In this document: positions 61,201-64,000 of the stretch, piece by piece | Layout: the number at the start of each line of letters is the position of its first letter | Numbering within the stretch: the stretch's first letter is position 1 | Origin: Sisyra terminalis | Lineage: Eukaryota > Arthropoda > Insecta > Neuroptera > Sisyridae | Assembly (NCBI GenBank): GCA_958496175.1 | Contig: OY292274.1 | Span: 66,226,630 to 66,290,629, forward strand | Length of the DNA: 64,000 bases | Reading direction: 5' to 3' | The notes under the pieces: model-generated | What the model was told of the DNA's origin: nothing | Database searches by the model: none | The model's input: the letters and a program-made list of their open reading frames with translations, nothing else | Translations under genes and position numbers: made by a program

Positions 61201-63758
61201 ATAAAAATATGTTACGCTTTATTAGACTGATTCAAAAAAAATTTTTTTTTCTTAATTATATCAAAAATATTGTTGGGAATGACAAAAAAAACCTGTGAAA
61301 GTTTAAGCGCTTAATATTAAGAGGTGCCGCATCGCAAATTTCGATTTTCCATTTAAATAACATGGAAACAATATTCTCTTGCACTTGGAACTTTTATCGC
61401 TCACGTTGGTGACAATATTTCGGAATGACCAAGGTATATTCTTGTAGAAAATTGAACGATCTACAAAAAAGGTTTGGTAAAAGTTTTTGGTATATTTATT
61501 CCTTCAAAAGTTATTCGAGGTCAAAGTTGAACTAAAGAGAAGTTTTAATATTTTTTCAATTTTTTGACGCAACCATAAATTTTATTATATGAGAAAATTT
61601 TATAAAACATTTTTTGTAGAGCAGTTTTTTCCTATAACTTATCTCTATAAAAGTTTTTGATATTTTTCACAGGTTGTAAGTTATTTGCATTAAACTGAAA
61701 AATCCTTGAATTATTAGGTTTTTAACATAAAAATTATTTTTTTTATTTTAATTAAATAACTTAGGACCTGTGAAAAATATCAAAAACTTTTATGGAGATA
61801 AGTTATAAGAAAAAAAGTGCTCTACAAAAAATGTTCTATAAAATTTTCTCATAAAATTGATGGTTGCGTCAAAAAATTGAAAAAATATTAAAATTTCTCT
61901 TTAGTTCAACTTTGACCTCGAATAACTTTTGAAGAAATAAATATATCAAAAACTTGTACAAGACCTTTTTTGTAGATCATTCAATTTTCTACAAGAATAT
62001 ACCTTGGTCACTCCGAAATATTGTCACCAACGTGAGCGATAAAATTCCAAAGTGCAAGAGAATATTGTTTCCATGTTATTTAAATGGAAAATCGAAATTT
62101 GCGATGCGGCACCTCTCCATATTAATATTAAGAGCTTAAACTTTCACAGGATTTTTTTTTGTCATTCCCAACAATATTTTTGATATAATTAAGAAAAAAA
62201 ATTATCATTTTTTTTTGAATCAGTCTACGGTTTATGTAATAAGAATGTTGTACATGGACAAGTTTACCTACATTTCAATTTTAATGGATTCAATCGCAAT
62301 TGGTCTTACATATTCATTAATTGAACCTTCAAAAATCACATTTATAGTTATAATTGGTCCGATTGCAGACGAGAAAGTATTAGCAACGTTAAAATACAAT
62401 CTAATGGCAAAATACCGTTGCTTCATACAACCAGACGAATATATTTTATGAACATAAGCATACTCATCTGTTTAAAAGCATAAAAATAAAAGAAATATTA
62501 ATCTTGATTTTCACATATTTCCATAATATTATTGCTTACCGACATCTTTGCTAATTGTTCCACACTCCTTTTGATATCTGAACAAATCGAAATTTTGGTT
62601 ATATTCAGTAAAGGTGAAGGCATGATATCTATGGTAACCTTTGTTTAATATATCCGGAGGCATATAATTTTTTTCATCATCCAAAGTAAATTGAGGTATG
62701 TATCCAGGTGAATCATATATTATTCCATGAAATTGTTTATATTTTCCATAATAACACTGAATTAAAATAATAATAATAATAATAACACAAAATTAGTCTT
62801 GGTCGAACCAACTAAAATGTTTCGGCTATTGTAAATAATGTCTCAATTTAAAAAAAAAATATAGAAAATAATGTATACCTTCTTAACAATGCAGAAAAAG
62901 CGCCAATATAACAAAGACGTTACGCGGAAAAAAAATTAAATTACGATAAACAAAATAAGATTTTTTCGCTGACTTTGAATAGTTATACTGTGTATACAAT
63001 ATATAAAATATATTGCAGTCCAATTTATTAACATAAACTTGAACAGAAGTGCAAACAAAAATATTCGTGACGTATTGCCCAGATACGTATTTCGATTGCC
63101 AAGCAATCTTCATCAGTGGTCATCAAGTAGTTTGGATCACTCCGTAACTGCTTTGTGATGATTCACAAAATAATCACGGATTGACCTCAATTTATAAGTC
63201 TTGCCTTTCTCTTTTTGCGATGTGGTTATGGAGGGGGGGGGGTGTTCCCAAATTTCTTTACTTTCACCGAATCCTTCGTAAGCAACCCGAAAAGTGCCGA
63301 ATTTTGAATTGGACCATTTTCCCAATTTTCCCAAAAGAATTAGAATACATTAAAGGTGTGGCGACTAATAATAGTTATAATAAATTACGATGTTATTATT
63401 GTAATTTTTAAATAATAAATAGTTATAATAATAGTTATAATAAATTACGATGTTATTATTGTAATTTTTGAAATTTTTTTTTTCGTGCATAAAATTTTTT
63501 ATAACAAATGGAAAAAGTAATATTATGTTTACCTGTGTGCTAGCTGTCATTCCCGCAGTAGCCATTTGAACGCCGACTTGGTGATCCTCATTTTCCGCAG
63601 TTTCATTGCCAAAAATAATATTTTCTTGTGACACACCAGAATCAGAAAACCTGACAAGAATATCTTTATCAAATTCACACGGCCGATATGAAGGAGAAAA
63701 TGACCATCTCATTGAATTGTGCAAATGTGGACGCCAGTTAGTCCTGTTATGAGTCGGC
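27698..63758 (-). CDS. Polycystin-1-like (PKD1 family) membrane protein, 25 exons seen, N-terminus outside window
   Basis: Twenty-five exons, 6,000 coding bases, can be joined from 63758 down to the stop at 27698. Order of domains: extracellular region with a recurring W-x-P-x-L module; REJ/GAIN-like region; degenerate GPS; TM1; PLAT domain (EVWSDCSGKSPAWYCEKI matches the WHDN.G.SPAW..  motif of polycystin-1); TM2-TM5; TM6 plus an extracellular polycystin (TOP) domain; then TM7-TM11 of the channel-like core. Eleven membrane segments match polycystin-1. Family members act at cilia or the cell surface with PKD2-type channels. All junctions agree in phase except between exons 62310-62467 and 60166-60277, where an exon of length 3n+1 is missing. 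The pore segment NVLILSFENRL lacks the PKD2-type selectivity-filter GD, as expected for a PKD1-side subunit. An exact orthologue is not assigned. Confidence 0.9.
28759..29415. mobile_element. Truncated FB-1 long-inverted-repeat MITE
   Basis: Left end TAGGATGTTTTTTTTT, then TTGCTCCCATGCCGAAATTT, CTTAATATTAATATTAAG and the central part. It breaks off at 'gaggcgataccgtaaaatgc' before the right terminal repeat. It lies in the last intron of the polycystin-1-like gene. Confidence 0.75.
29431..30945. repeat. Inverted repeat pair enclosing polycystin exon x; FB-2 fragment at 29530-30110
   Basis: 'ttaaccattcacaatcttca' and 'gtttttcatggtgaataatt' at 29431-29520 recur inverted at 30859-30936 with few differences. 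Between them are a half FB-2 element (ending GAATCAATC near 30100) and exon 30278-30504. Confidence 0.75.
30278..30504 (-). CDS. polycystin-1-like exon x: end of the TOP domain
   Basis: Acceptor 'taattttccag', donor TATGAG|GTAAAC. Encodes GYFDEISDGGYIAYLHRHKL, WLGKHTESLVVDFACFNPYA and IIEVAPTNVIVRSYE, matching the conserved W-L-D..TRA...DF..YN.N and L..E.P segments of polycystins. An 80-bp inverted repeat flanks it (29431-29520 and 30859-30936). Confidence 0.9.
30970..31365. mobile_element. hAT-like MITE, 396 bp
   Basis: Starts CAGTGATTCCCAAAGTGG and ends GTTTGGGGAACTCTG. ATTTAAAT (30962-30969) and ATTTAAAC (31366-31373) form an 8-bp duplication with one mismatch. Confidence 0.8.
31646..31968 (-). 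CDS. polycystin-1-like exon w: TOP (polycystin) domain
   Basis: Acceptor 'tttttatgcag', donor AAAG|GTTAGT. Encodes NFQLLSFARIRQRKWTTDTT, then CLKSQFFFDDDRDCIGDYSY. The G-x-x-R-x-R-Q-x-R-type motif followed by a Cys pair matches the extracellular domain between S1 and S2 of polycystins. Confidence 0.9.
31969..33425. other. Intron sequence, nothing recognised
   Basis: AT-rich intron of the polycystin-1-like gene. Overlapping short frames near 32327-32567 on both strands have no recognisable domain or splice support. Confidence 0.5.
33426..33955 (-). mobile_element. Decayed Helitron fragment with tRNA-like segment
   Basis: Matches the minus-strand order of the complete copy at 54604-55370: 'tatatttcaaagaggcaatt', 'ccaatgatatataactcgcc', 'agacagacatacaaaaattt'. 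On the minus strand it begins with TAGCGTAATGGCTTAG and GTGGGTTCGAATG, which look like Pol III A and B boxes. The CTAG end is lost. Confidence 0.65.
33956..34960. other. Intron sequence, nothing recognised
   Basis: AT-rich, no repeat ends, exons or RNA genes identified. Confidence 0.5.
34972..35183 (-). CDS. polycystin-1-like exon v: TM6 (polycystin S1) and start of the TOP domain
   Basis: Acceptor 'tctcttcctag', donor GAAGA|GTAAGT. Encodes ILSQKDALVQRFQGNMMDFF, the helix FIYITFIIALVTLI, then an extracellular segment. Confidence 0.85.
35246..35380 (-). CDS. polycystin-1-like exon u: cytoplasmic loop
   Basis: Acceptor 'aaattgtag', donor GAAAAA|GTAAGA. Encodes RCDSLLFWNDMVDRNFRRPS through YYPVCKEIEK, 45 codons, phase 0 both sides. 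Confidence 0.82.
35599..35782 (-). CDS. polycystin-1-like exon t: TM4 and TM5
   Basis: Acceptor 'tactttgcag', donor ATGAAT|GTATGT. Encodes LCVHLLLLICLSVNICSIGE and WQWLATVVIIMVLDLLIVET, two hydrophobic helices. The donor was chosen among several because the next exon is open only in phase 0. Confidence 0.82.
35845..35952 (-). CDS. polycystin-1-like exon s: loop before TM4
   Basis: Acceptor 'tggttttcag', donor GTTTT|GTGAGT. Encodes KNTAPYNFNKLLSFYGTDPT through FSFLTGIGVL, entering and leaving in phase 2. Confidence 0.82.
36176..36232 (-). ncRNA. Candidate minimal hammerhead ribozyme, sense to polycystin-1-like
   Basis: Minus-strand CTGAGGA, A, GGTTGC-TTG-GCAATC (one G-U pair), GAAA, TACGTAT, C, TGGGCAATA. 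The 5' stem I strand is AAAACTGTA, giving poor stem I pairing, so this arm may be inactive. Confidence 0.4.
36252..36308 (+). ncRNA. Candidate minimal hammerhead ribozyme
   Basis: GTTGATGACCA, CTGAGGA (36264-36270), A, GATTGC-TTG-GCAATC, GAAA (36287-36290), ATACGTAT (36290-36297), C36298 as the cleavage-site nucleotide, then TGGGCAATAC. Stem I pairs CCA/TGG, then TG/CA across a mismatch. Antisense to the host gene. Confidence 0.55.
36354..37143. mobile_element. FB-2 long-inverted-repeat MITE (TTAGACTGATTC ends), right end truncated
   Basis: Starts TTAGACTGATTCAAAAAAAA; arms contain 'gaacgatctacaaaaaaggt' and the inverse, 'gacgcaaccatcaattttat' and the inverse. It stops at 'tatatcttggtcattcc' without the terminal GAATCAGTCTAA. 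Confidence 0.75.
37266..37487 (-). CDS. polycystin-1-like exon r: TM2 and TM3
   Basis: Acceptor 'aattttcag', donor TATAA|GTAAGT. Encodes RTYGEVLSRKHKVLLVFSMI (TM2 begins) and MKNLLISMLVNYMFFYLYK (TM3). Confidence 0.87.
37542..37879 (-). CDS. polycystin-1-like exon q: rest of PLAT and cytoplasmic loop
   Basis: Acceptor 'attttacag', donor CACAG|GTGAAT. Encodes KHVLLGVDDNQILASNSPKI, IRAIEVWSDCSGKSPAWYCE and IIIRDYKILREWVFTIQKWF, the diagnostic second half of a PLAT/LH2 domain that binds lipid or partners at the membrane, then HLWLGMYHR before TM2. Confidence 0.92.
37905..38733. repeat. Tandem duplication, two units of about 410 bp
   Basis: 'agtatcttagatattttttt', 'gttggttctcgggcaaaact', 'gtgcataacacgtgttag', 'gaataaacgtcttcgtgtag' and 'ggatcctctaacgatcgtta' occur at about 37925-38325 and again at about 38340-38733. 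The second unit continues at 39816-39847 after the TTAA-flanked insertion. The unit resembles part of an LTR (polyadenylation-like AATAAACG), but LTR status is unproven. Confidence 0.75.
38734..39811. mobile_element. piggyBac-like MITE, 1,078 bp, TTAA duplication
   Basis: Ends GGGTGGATCACCGTCAGAA and TTCTGACGGTGATCCATCC are inverse with one mismatch and are flanked by TTAA at 38730-38733 and 39812-39815. The uninterrupted sequence survives in the neighbouring tandem unit near 38280-38300. Inside, 'ttcgaggttcagtaccaaga' occurs twice (about 39148 and 39520). No transposase. Confidence 0.88.
39848..40318. other. Intron sequence, nothing recognised
   Basis: AT-rich intron sequence of the polycystin-1-like gene between the piggyBac-like insertion and exon p; no repeat end identified. 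Confidence 0.5.
40319..40459 (-). CDS. polycystin-1-like exon p: start of the PLAT domain
   Basis: Acceptor 'ttttttttttag', donor AGTCGA|GTAAAT. Encodes IKSIYLLDNYSEEEYQYFII then LLTGDEICAESSSHIGIKLF, matching the polycystin PLAT opening (Y.V.V.TG......SS.V.I.L.G). Joins directly to exon o in phase 0. Confidence 0.88.
40733..41406 (-). mobile_element. Nonautonomous Helitron, 674 bp, minus orientation
   Basis: On the minus strand it starts TCTATATTTATACTAATATA and ends GCGGGGATCAGCTAG. Same family as 54604-55370 but shorter; it lacks the tRNA-like part. Confidence 0.8.
41555..41817 (-). CDS. polycystin-1-like exon o: rest of the GPS and TM1
   Basis: Acceptor 'tttgtag' before AATATAAAG, donor GCAAAG|GTAATA. 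Encodes KDIDDVKTVICKTNTSGTKD and, after about 30 residues, the first membrane helix FLVWFGFCLFLFIIAGI. The GPS second half (VICKTN...HPLILS) lacks the normal C-x-C-x-H-L-T cleavage triad, so autoproteolysis is doubtful. Confidence 0.82.
41879..41954 (-). CDS. polycystin-1-like exon n: first half of the GPS motif
   Basis: Acceptor 'cgaccgcag'. Encodes IFSFYPFTIDCQRWESNNWT through GEV. C-x-x-W...NW is the start of a GPCR proteolysis site (GPS). The donor that keeps the frame is AGTAA|GTGATT at the low end; the stronger-looking GAA|GTAAGT four bases earlier would leave phase 0 and run into a stop in the next exon. Confidence 0.7.
42022..42162 (-). CDS. polycystin-1-like exon m: GAIN-like region
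   Basis: Acceptor 'attttcctcag', donor TCACAG|GTAAAA. Encodes IVSSLGRRLKCRQLQNTSSI through NLFINIVSQ. 47 codons, phase 0 on both sides. Confidence 0.8.
42400..43636. mobile_element. FB-2 long-inverted-repeat MITE, complete
   Basis: Left GGATTGATTCAAAAAAATTA, right TTGAATCAGTCTA. Arms of about 450 bp are inverse copies, with an unstable centre at 42950-43080 of ATT/ATA repeats. Confidence 0.8.
42990..43065. repeat. ATA/ATT and (TA)n microsatellite
   Basis: Runs of AATAATAATAATAATA, its inverse, and ATATATATATATATATATAT inside the centre of the FB-2 element. Confidence 0.9.
43653..43934 (-). CDS. polycystin-1-like exon l: GAIN-like beta region
   Basis: Acceptor 'ttcatgtacag', donor TTAAAA|GTAAGA. 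Encodes FYLPFLNPFKFLELTDHSLP through ILVFEFPKRENLK. 94 codons, phase 0 on both sides. Confidence 0.82.
44030..44220. repeat. Fragment related to the FB repeats
   Basis: 'gagtggtccaaaaattt' and following sequence resemble the outer part of FB-3; both ends are unclear. Confidence 0.35.
44251..45083. mobile_element. FB-1 long-inverted-repeat MITE, complete
   Basis: TAGGGTGTTTTTTTTTGGGG at the left and the inverse AAAAAACACCCTA at the right. Arms share TTGCTCCCATGCCGAAATTT and 'cacagcgtgtgaatatt', inverted. Flanked by TA, possibly the target duplication. Confidence 0.82.
45084..45679. other. Intron sequence, nothing recognised
   Basis: AT-rich, with short direct AATAACTAA-type repeats near 45610-45670 next to the donor of exon k. 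No other feature. Confidence 0.5.
45680..45964 (-). CDS. polycystin-1-like exon k: GAIN-like region
   Basis: Acceptor 'gtatttttag', donor GTTCAT|GTAATT. Encodes YIDAVVLAVERIMRHLSKTS through INISSIGVH, a helix followed by a beta-rich part as in GAIN domains. 95 codons, phase 0 on both sides. Confidence 0.82.
45965..46734. other. Intron sequence, nothing recognised
   Basis: AT-rich sequence without repeat ends or exons I can support. Confidence 0.5.
46735..48280. mobile_element. FB-2 long-inverted-repeat MITE, internally rearranged
   Basis: Left GGAGACTGATACCAAAAAAA, right GAATCAGTCTA. The left arm is partly repeated (46860-47060 resembles 47355-47560), so one arm segment is present in an extra copy. 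Confidence 0.75.
48848..49097 (-). CDS. polycystin-1-like exon j: charged low-complexity linker
   Basis: Acceptor 'gctttctag', donor CACCA|GTAATA. Encodes KNDTEDAAKNKTKHKDYYDD, an Asp/Lys/Tyr-rich linker, and later EETSTKGP-like acidic sequence ending EPIPTP. It is poorly constrained and probably disordered. The donor is chosen by phase with the next exon; reading through would hit a stop four codons later. Confidence 0.75.
49183..49372. mobile_element. hAT-like MITE, 190 bp, perfect 8-bp duplication
   Basis: Begins CAGTAATTCCCAAATTT and ends CACTTTGGGAATCACTG. CCTTAATC is duplicated exactly at 49175-49182 and 49373-49380. It lies in the intron between exons i and j. Confidence 0.88.
49418..49632 (-). 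CDS. polycystin-1-like exon i: helical GAIN-A-like segment
   Basis: Acceptor 'ttgattttag', donor CACAG|GTAAAA. Encodes LKSTLLSHVMAASSAIGFII and ETIQETIDTVSTVSDQLAEN through RIGEVLHR. Helical, continuing the previous exon in phase. Confidence 0.82.
49650..49935. repeat. Small inverted repeat
   Basis: 'gtgaaaatatattaggtaga' with 'agaccttagcgaatt' on the left recurs inverted as 'aattcgctaagatctatcta' and 'tctacctaatatagtttc' on the right, around a 100-bp centre. A short MITE is likely. Confidence 0.6.
50011..50846. mobile_element. FB-1 long-inverted-repeat MITE
   Basis: Left ACGGTGTTTTTTTTTTCTGG, right AAAAAACATCCTAAT. Same internal landmarks as 44251-45083; terminal repeats are more diverged. 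A (TA)n run follows at 50843-50873. Confidence 0.8.
50874..51200. other. Intron sequence, nothing recognised
   Basis: AT-rich, with a CCCCCCCACCC-type tract near 50938; no feature identified. Confidence 0.5.
51201..52225. repeat. Inverted-repeat region and (TA)n tract
   Basis: 51853-51945 ('gatcaaaataattgatccca', 'caactagtgttcaattttta') is inverted at 52092-52183 with almost no change. A (TA)n microsatellite follows at 52192-52222. 'aggtctagcaggatccat' near 51286 is inverted as 'ggatcctgctagacccttt' near 52272, so a larger foldback may enclose it. Confidence 0.7.
52226..52620. repeat. Candidate Penelope-like terminal relic with degenerate hammerhead motif
   Basis: Contains GTAC-CTGAAGA-A-GCTGC-GAAA-GTGGC-AAAACGTA-GTAC at about 52526-52563: a CUGANGA core, a stem II with two G-U pairs, and AAAAC where GAAAC is expected. 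This layout is seen in the terminal repeats of Penelope-like elements. No reverse transcriptase is present. Confidence 0.35.
52622..52747 (-). mobile_element. hAT terminal fragment
   Basis: Inverse of the start of the 5915/6334 element: 'ttcagttcgatcgagattt', 'ccccgcctagcccct' and GTGGCTACGCCACT. The terminal G is mutated to A. A Helitron is inserted 5 bp further on. Confidence 0.75.
52752..53698 (+). mobile_element. Nonautonomous Helitron, 947 bp
   Basis: A|TCTATTATTATAAAGAGG ... GCGGGGATCAGCTAG|T, the canonical A/T insertion context. Nearly identical to 7633-8579 over its whole length and of exactly the same size, so the two copies are recent. Confidence 0.87.
53934..54212 (-). CDS. polycystin-1-like exon h: helical REJ/GAIN-A-like segment
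   Basis: Acceptor 'aactattag', donor AAAAAG|GTAAAT. Encodes VTVPAGWDKKTSLEAIKDLK through YELVTSTMRQIKK, 93 codons, mostly amphipathic helix. This is the type of helical block found N-terminal to the GAIN-B fold. Confidence 0.82.
54266..54426 (-). CDS. polycystin-1-like exon g: REJ-like region
   Basis: Acceptor 'tttctttaag', donor GAGAG|GTAGG. Encodes ISLCWVGYSPYLFNITIPP and VLTVQYWRYKEDENDIYL, a beta-rich pattern like a late REJ or PKD-repeat segment. Enters phase 1, leaves phase 0. Confidence 0.82.
54604..55370 (+). mobile_element. Nonautonomous Helitron with tRNA-like insert, 767 bp
   Basis: A|TCTATACTAATATATAAAAT ... GCGGGGATCAGCTAG|T. At 55070-55135 it carries TAGCGTAATGGCTTAAG and GTGGGTTCAAATC, resembling Pol III A and B boxes, after a (TA)n tract at 55030-55051. 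Confidence 0.82.
55489..55724 (-). CDS. polycystin-1-like exon f: extracellular module with TWQPML
   Basis: Acceptor 'gttttttttttttag', donor TTTTA|GTAAGT. Encodes APKFTKDNNYKYRFTYFHYD through GQLFKDEFQILPDNPYHSDA and ITWQPMLIFFKMAF. The GQLFKDEF/ITWQPML pattern parallels GFFRDEF/SWQPYL of the previous exon. Confidence 0.83.
55725..56008. repeat. MITE fragment and intron sequence
   Basis: 'ctctctactttgtttttaat' with 'aattcgcgattttt' (55795-55835) belongs to the CACCCAC MITE family described at 57761-57945. The rest is unremarkable. Confidence 0.45.
56009..57522. mobile_element. FB-2 long-inverted-repeat MITE, rearranged, right end truncated
   Basis: Starts TTAGACTTATTCAAAAAAAA. Contains at least three alternating copies of the 'gtagagcactttttttccta' block, i.e. 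nested or partly duplicated arms. It ends at 'caaagtgcaagagaatat'. Confidence 0.7.
57560..57945. repeat. CACCCAC-ended MITE (57761-57945) plus a solo arm
   Basis: 57761-57945 begins CACCCACAATCTGGCAAC and ends GTTGCATT-type inverse ...GCCAGATTGTGGGTG, with 'gactttgtttttaattaaat' and 'aattcgcgat' in each arm. A half copy precedes it at about 57580-57650. A diverged relative is at 60480-60680. Confidence 0.7.
57984..58244 (-). CDS. polycystin-1-like exon e: extracellular module with SWQPYL
   Basis: Acceptor 'tttgttttaag', donor ACAT|GTAAGA. Encodes QYGKMKKVINPGFFRDEF, TRYTWESSWQPYLRDRTRK and YYGGRGYKEYQLYM. The G at its start completes an AAG codon with the previous exon. Confidence 0.85.
58660..59814. 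mobile_element. Long-inverted-repeat MITE, 1,155 bp, TAGTAGGATAATGGACATG ends
   Basis: The outer about 370 bp on each side are near-perfect inverse copies: TTACACCGGCACACAAAAAA, 'tttgaccggacctacataaa' and 'gaacacgaatccgg' versus their complements at 59560-59790. The centre (59050-59400) is not paired. No ORF. Confidence 0.85.
59815..60165. other. Intron sequence, nothing recognised
   Basis: AT-rich, no repeat or exon supported. Confidence 0.5.
60166..60277 (-). CDS. polycystin-1-like exon d: extracellular
   Basis: Acceptor 'acatttcttcag', donor AA|GTAATT. In the frame fixed by the next exon it encodes DEYINLYIDGKYVLSKENYF and then GNFCKNDKVISYNKKNT. It requires phase 1 from the preceding exon, whereas the last exon found upstream ends in phase 0. 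Confidence 0.65.
60278..61222. other. Intron sequence; should contain an unidentified exon
   Basis: A diverged MITE lies at about 60480-60680 ('ctctctacttcgtttta', 'ttcgcgaac' and inverse). Phase bookkeeping says an exon of 3n+1 bases belongs between 60278 and 62309. The only exon-like stretch I see is 60690-60746 on the minus strand (KHNWEERRQYFIKAW, donor TGG|GTACAA), but its phase does not fit. Confidence 0.4.
61223..62227. mobile_element. FB-2 long-inverted-repeat MITE, complete, 1.0 kb
   Basis: TTAGACTGATTCAAAAAAAA at the left and TTTTTTTTGAATCAGTCTA at the right. Arms of about 480 bp are inverse copies, with a short centre near 61700. The cleanest member of the family in this window. 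Confidence 0.85.
62310..62467 (-). CDS. polycystin-1-like exon c: extracellular
   Basis: Acceptor 'tttaaacag', donor TAT|GTAAGA. Encodes DEYAYVHKIYSSGCMKQRY through VIFEGSINEY. It begins with the codon-splitting DEY pattern that also starts exon 60166-60277, suggesting the exon pair arose by duplication. It leaves in phase 0. Confidence 0.8.
62540..62756 (-). CDS. polycystin-1-like exon b: extracellular
   Basis: Acceptor 'tttaattcag', donor GTCG|GTAAGC. Encodes CYYGKYKQFHGIIYDSPGYI through YQKECGTISKDV (72 codons plus one base). No named domain recognised; aromatic-rich like the neighbouring exons. Confidence 0.82.
62950..63160. mobile_element. Hammerhead-bearing repeat, single arm
   Basis: 'gattttttcgctgacttt', 'attgcagtccaattta', 'acataaacttgaacagaagt', then the ribozyme and a tail 'catcaagtagtttggatcac'. 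Lies in the intron between exons a and b. Confidence 0.65.
63071..63130 (-). ncRNA. Candidate minimal hammerhead ribozyme with canonical CTGATGA core, sense to polycystin-1-like
   Basis: Minus strand: TTGATGACCA, CTGATGA, A, GATTGC-TTG-GCAATC, GAAA, palindromic ATACGTAT (63083-63090), C (complement of 63082), then TGGGCAATACG. Predicted cleavage lies between 63082 and 63081. It has the canonical core, a 6-bp stem II, CCA/TGG plus TG/CA pairing in stem I, and a stem III so short that dimerisation is likely needed. One extra A sits between the core and stem II. Confidence 0.6.
63405..63475. repeat. Short tandem duplication
   Basis: 'tagttataataaattacga' with 'tgttattattgtaattttt' occurs at about 63371-63410 and again at about 63430-63470. 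Confidence 0.7.
63533..63758 (-). CDS. polycystin-1-like exon a: extracellular module with NWRPHL
   Basis: Acceptor 'ttattctag' before 63758, donor CACAG|GTAAAC after 63533. It enters in phase 1 and leaves in phase 0. It encodes PTHNRTNWRPHLHNSMRWSF and continues to MATAGMTASTQ. NWRPHL aligns with SWQPYL and TWQPML in later exons. Upstream exons are outside the window. Confidence 0.8.
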
Positions 63759-63835
63759 CTAGAATAAAAATTCAGATTTAACAGTTTTATTTTATTTGAT
63801 TTATGCTAAATGGACTGGAGAGCCGGAAGTAGAAG

Positions 63836-64000
63836 TCTGCGTAACGTAGGTGTAGATTATATTTTCTTTTTAGATTTGCCATTTGTAGTGGTATATGAAA
63901 ATTTTAATTTTTCTAATTTCTTTTACGAAAAACATAATCATACTTAAAAATACTATTTTGTCAACTTTAAAAAAACACATTTAATAAACTGTTGCTTAGA
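63836..64000 (-). mobile_element. Helitron 3' part, running off the window
   Basis: Inverse of the Helitron 3' region ('gcgtaacgtaggtgtagat', 'gatttgccatttgtagtggt'). The terminal GATCAGCTAG is missing, replaced by GGAAGTAGAAGTC, so the copy is truncated; its other end is beyond 64000. Confidence 0.7.

Overview
This is an AT-rich animal genome window, most likely from an insect (order not determined). Its genes have short exons, GT-AG introns and no bacterial-style organisation, and the non-coding space is packed with DNA transposons, Helitrons and long-inverted-repeat MITEs. Two protein-coding genes can be supported, and they point towards each other.

Plus strand, about 3.6-9.1 kb: a Smaug/SAMD4-family post-transcriptional repressor in three coding exons (626 aa, SAM + PHAT domains, conserved C-terminus). 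Minus strand, 63.76 kb down to 27.70 kb: most of a polycystin-1-like gene. I resolve 25 exons whose phases agree at every junction but one. The N-terminus lies beyond the right edge. The order is an extracellular region with a recurring W-x-P-x-L module, a REJ/GAIN-like region with a degenerate GPS, TM1, a PLAT domain, then ten further membrane segments ending in a polycystin channel-like domain and a charged, coiled-coil-like tail.

Between the two convergent 3' ends lies a giant inverted repeat of about 12 kb (15.49-27.42 kb). Its outer arms are arrays of 320-bp tandem units. Its inner arms carry a 60-aa ORF, tRNA-like A/B boxes, a conserved GATC-rich hairpin and clusters of TGACGTCA-type palindromes. 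It looks like a Foldback-type element, but I recognise no transposase. The two arms differ: the left has two inner modules (A and B), the right a single A/B chimera.

Other repeats: a 189-bp tandem array just upstream of the smaug coding exon; three families of long-inverted-repeat MITEs sharing a CTTAATATTAATATTAAG palindrome; Helitrons with intact TC...CTAG ends; hAT MITEs with 8-bp duplications; a MULE-like MITE with a 9-bp duplication; a TTAA-flanked piggyBac-like MITE whose empty site survives in a neighbouring tandem copy; and a repeat family carrying minimal hammerhead-ribozyme motifs, two of them in sense orientation inside polycystin introns. I saw no rRNA gene, no functional tRNA gene and no CRISPR array.
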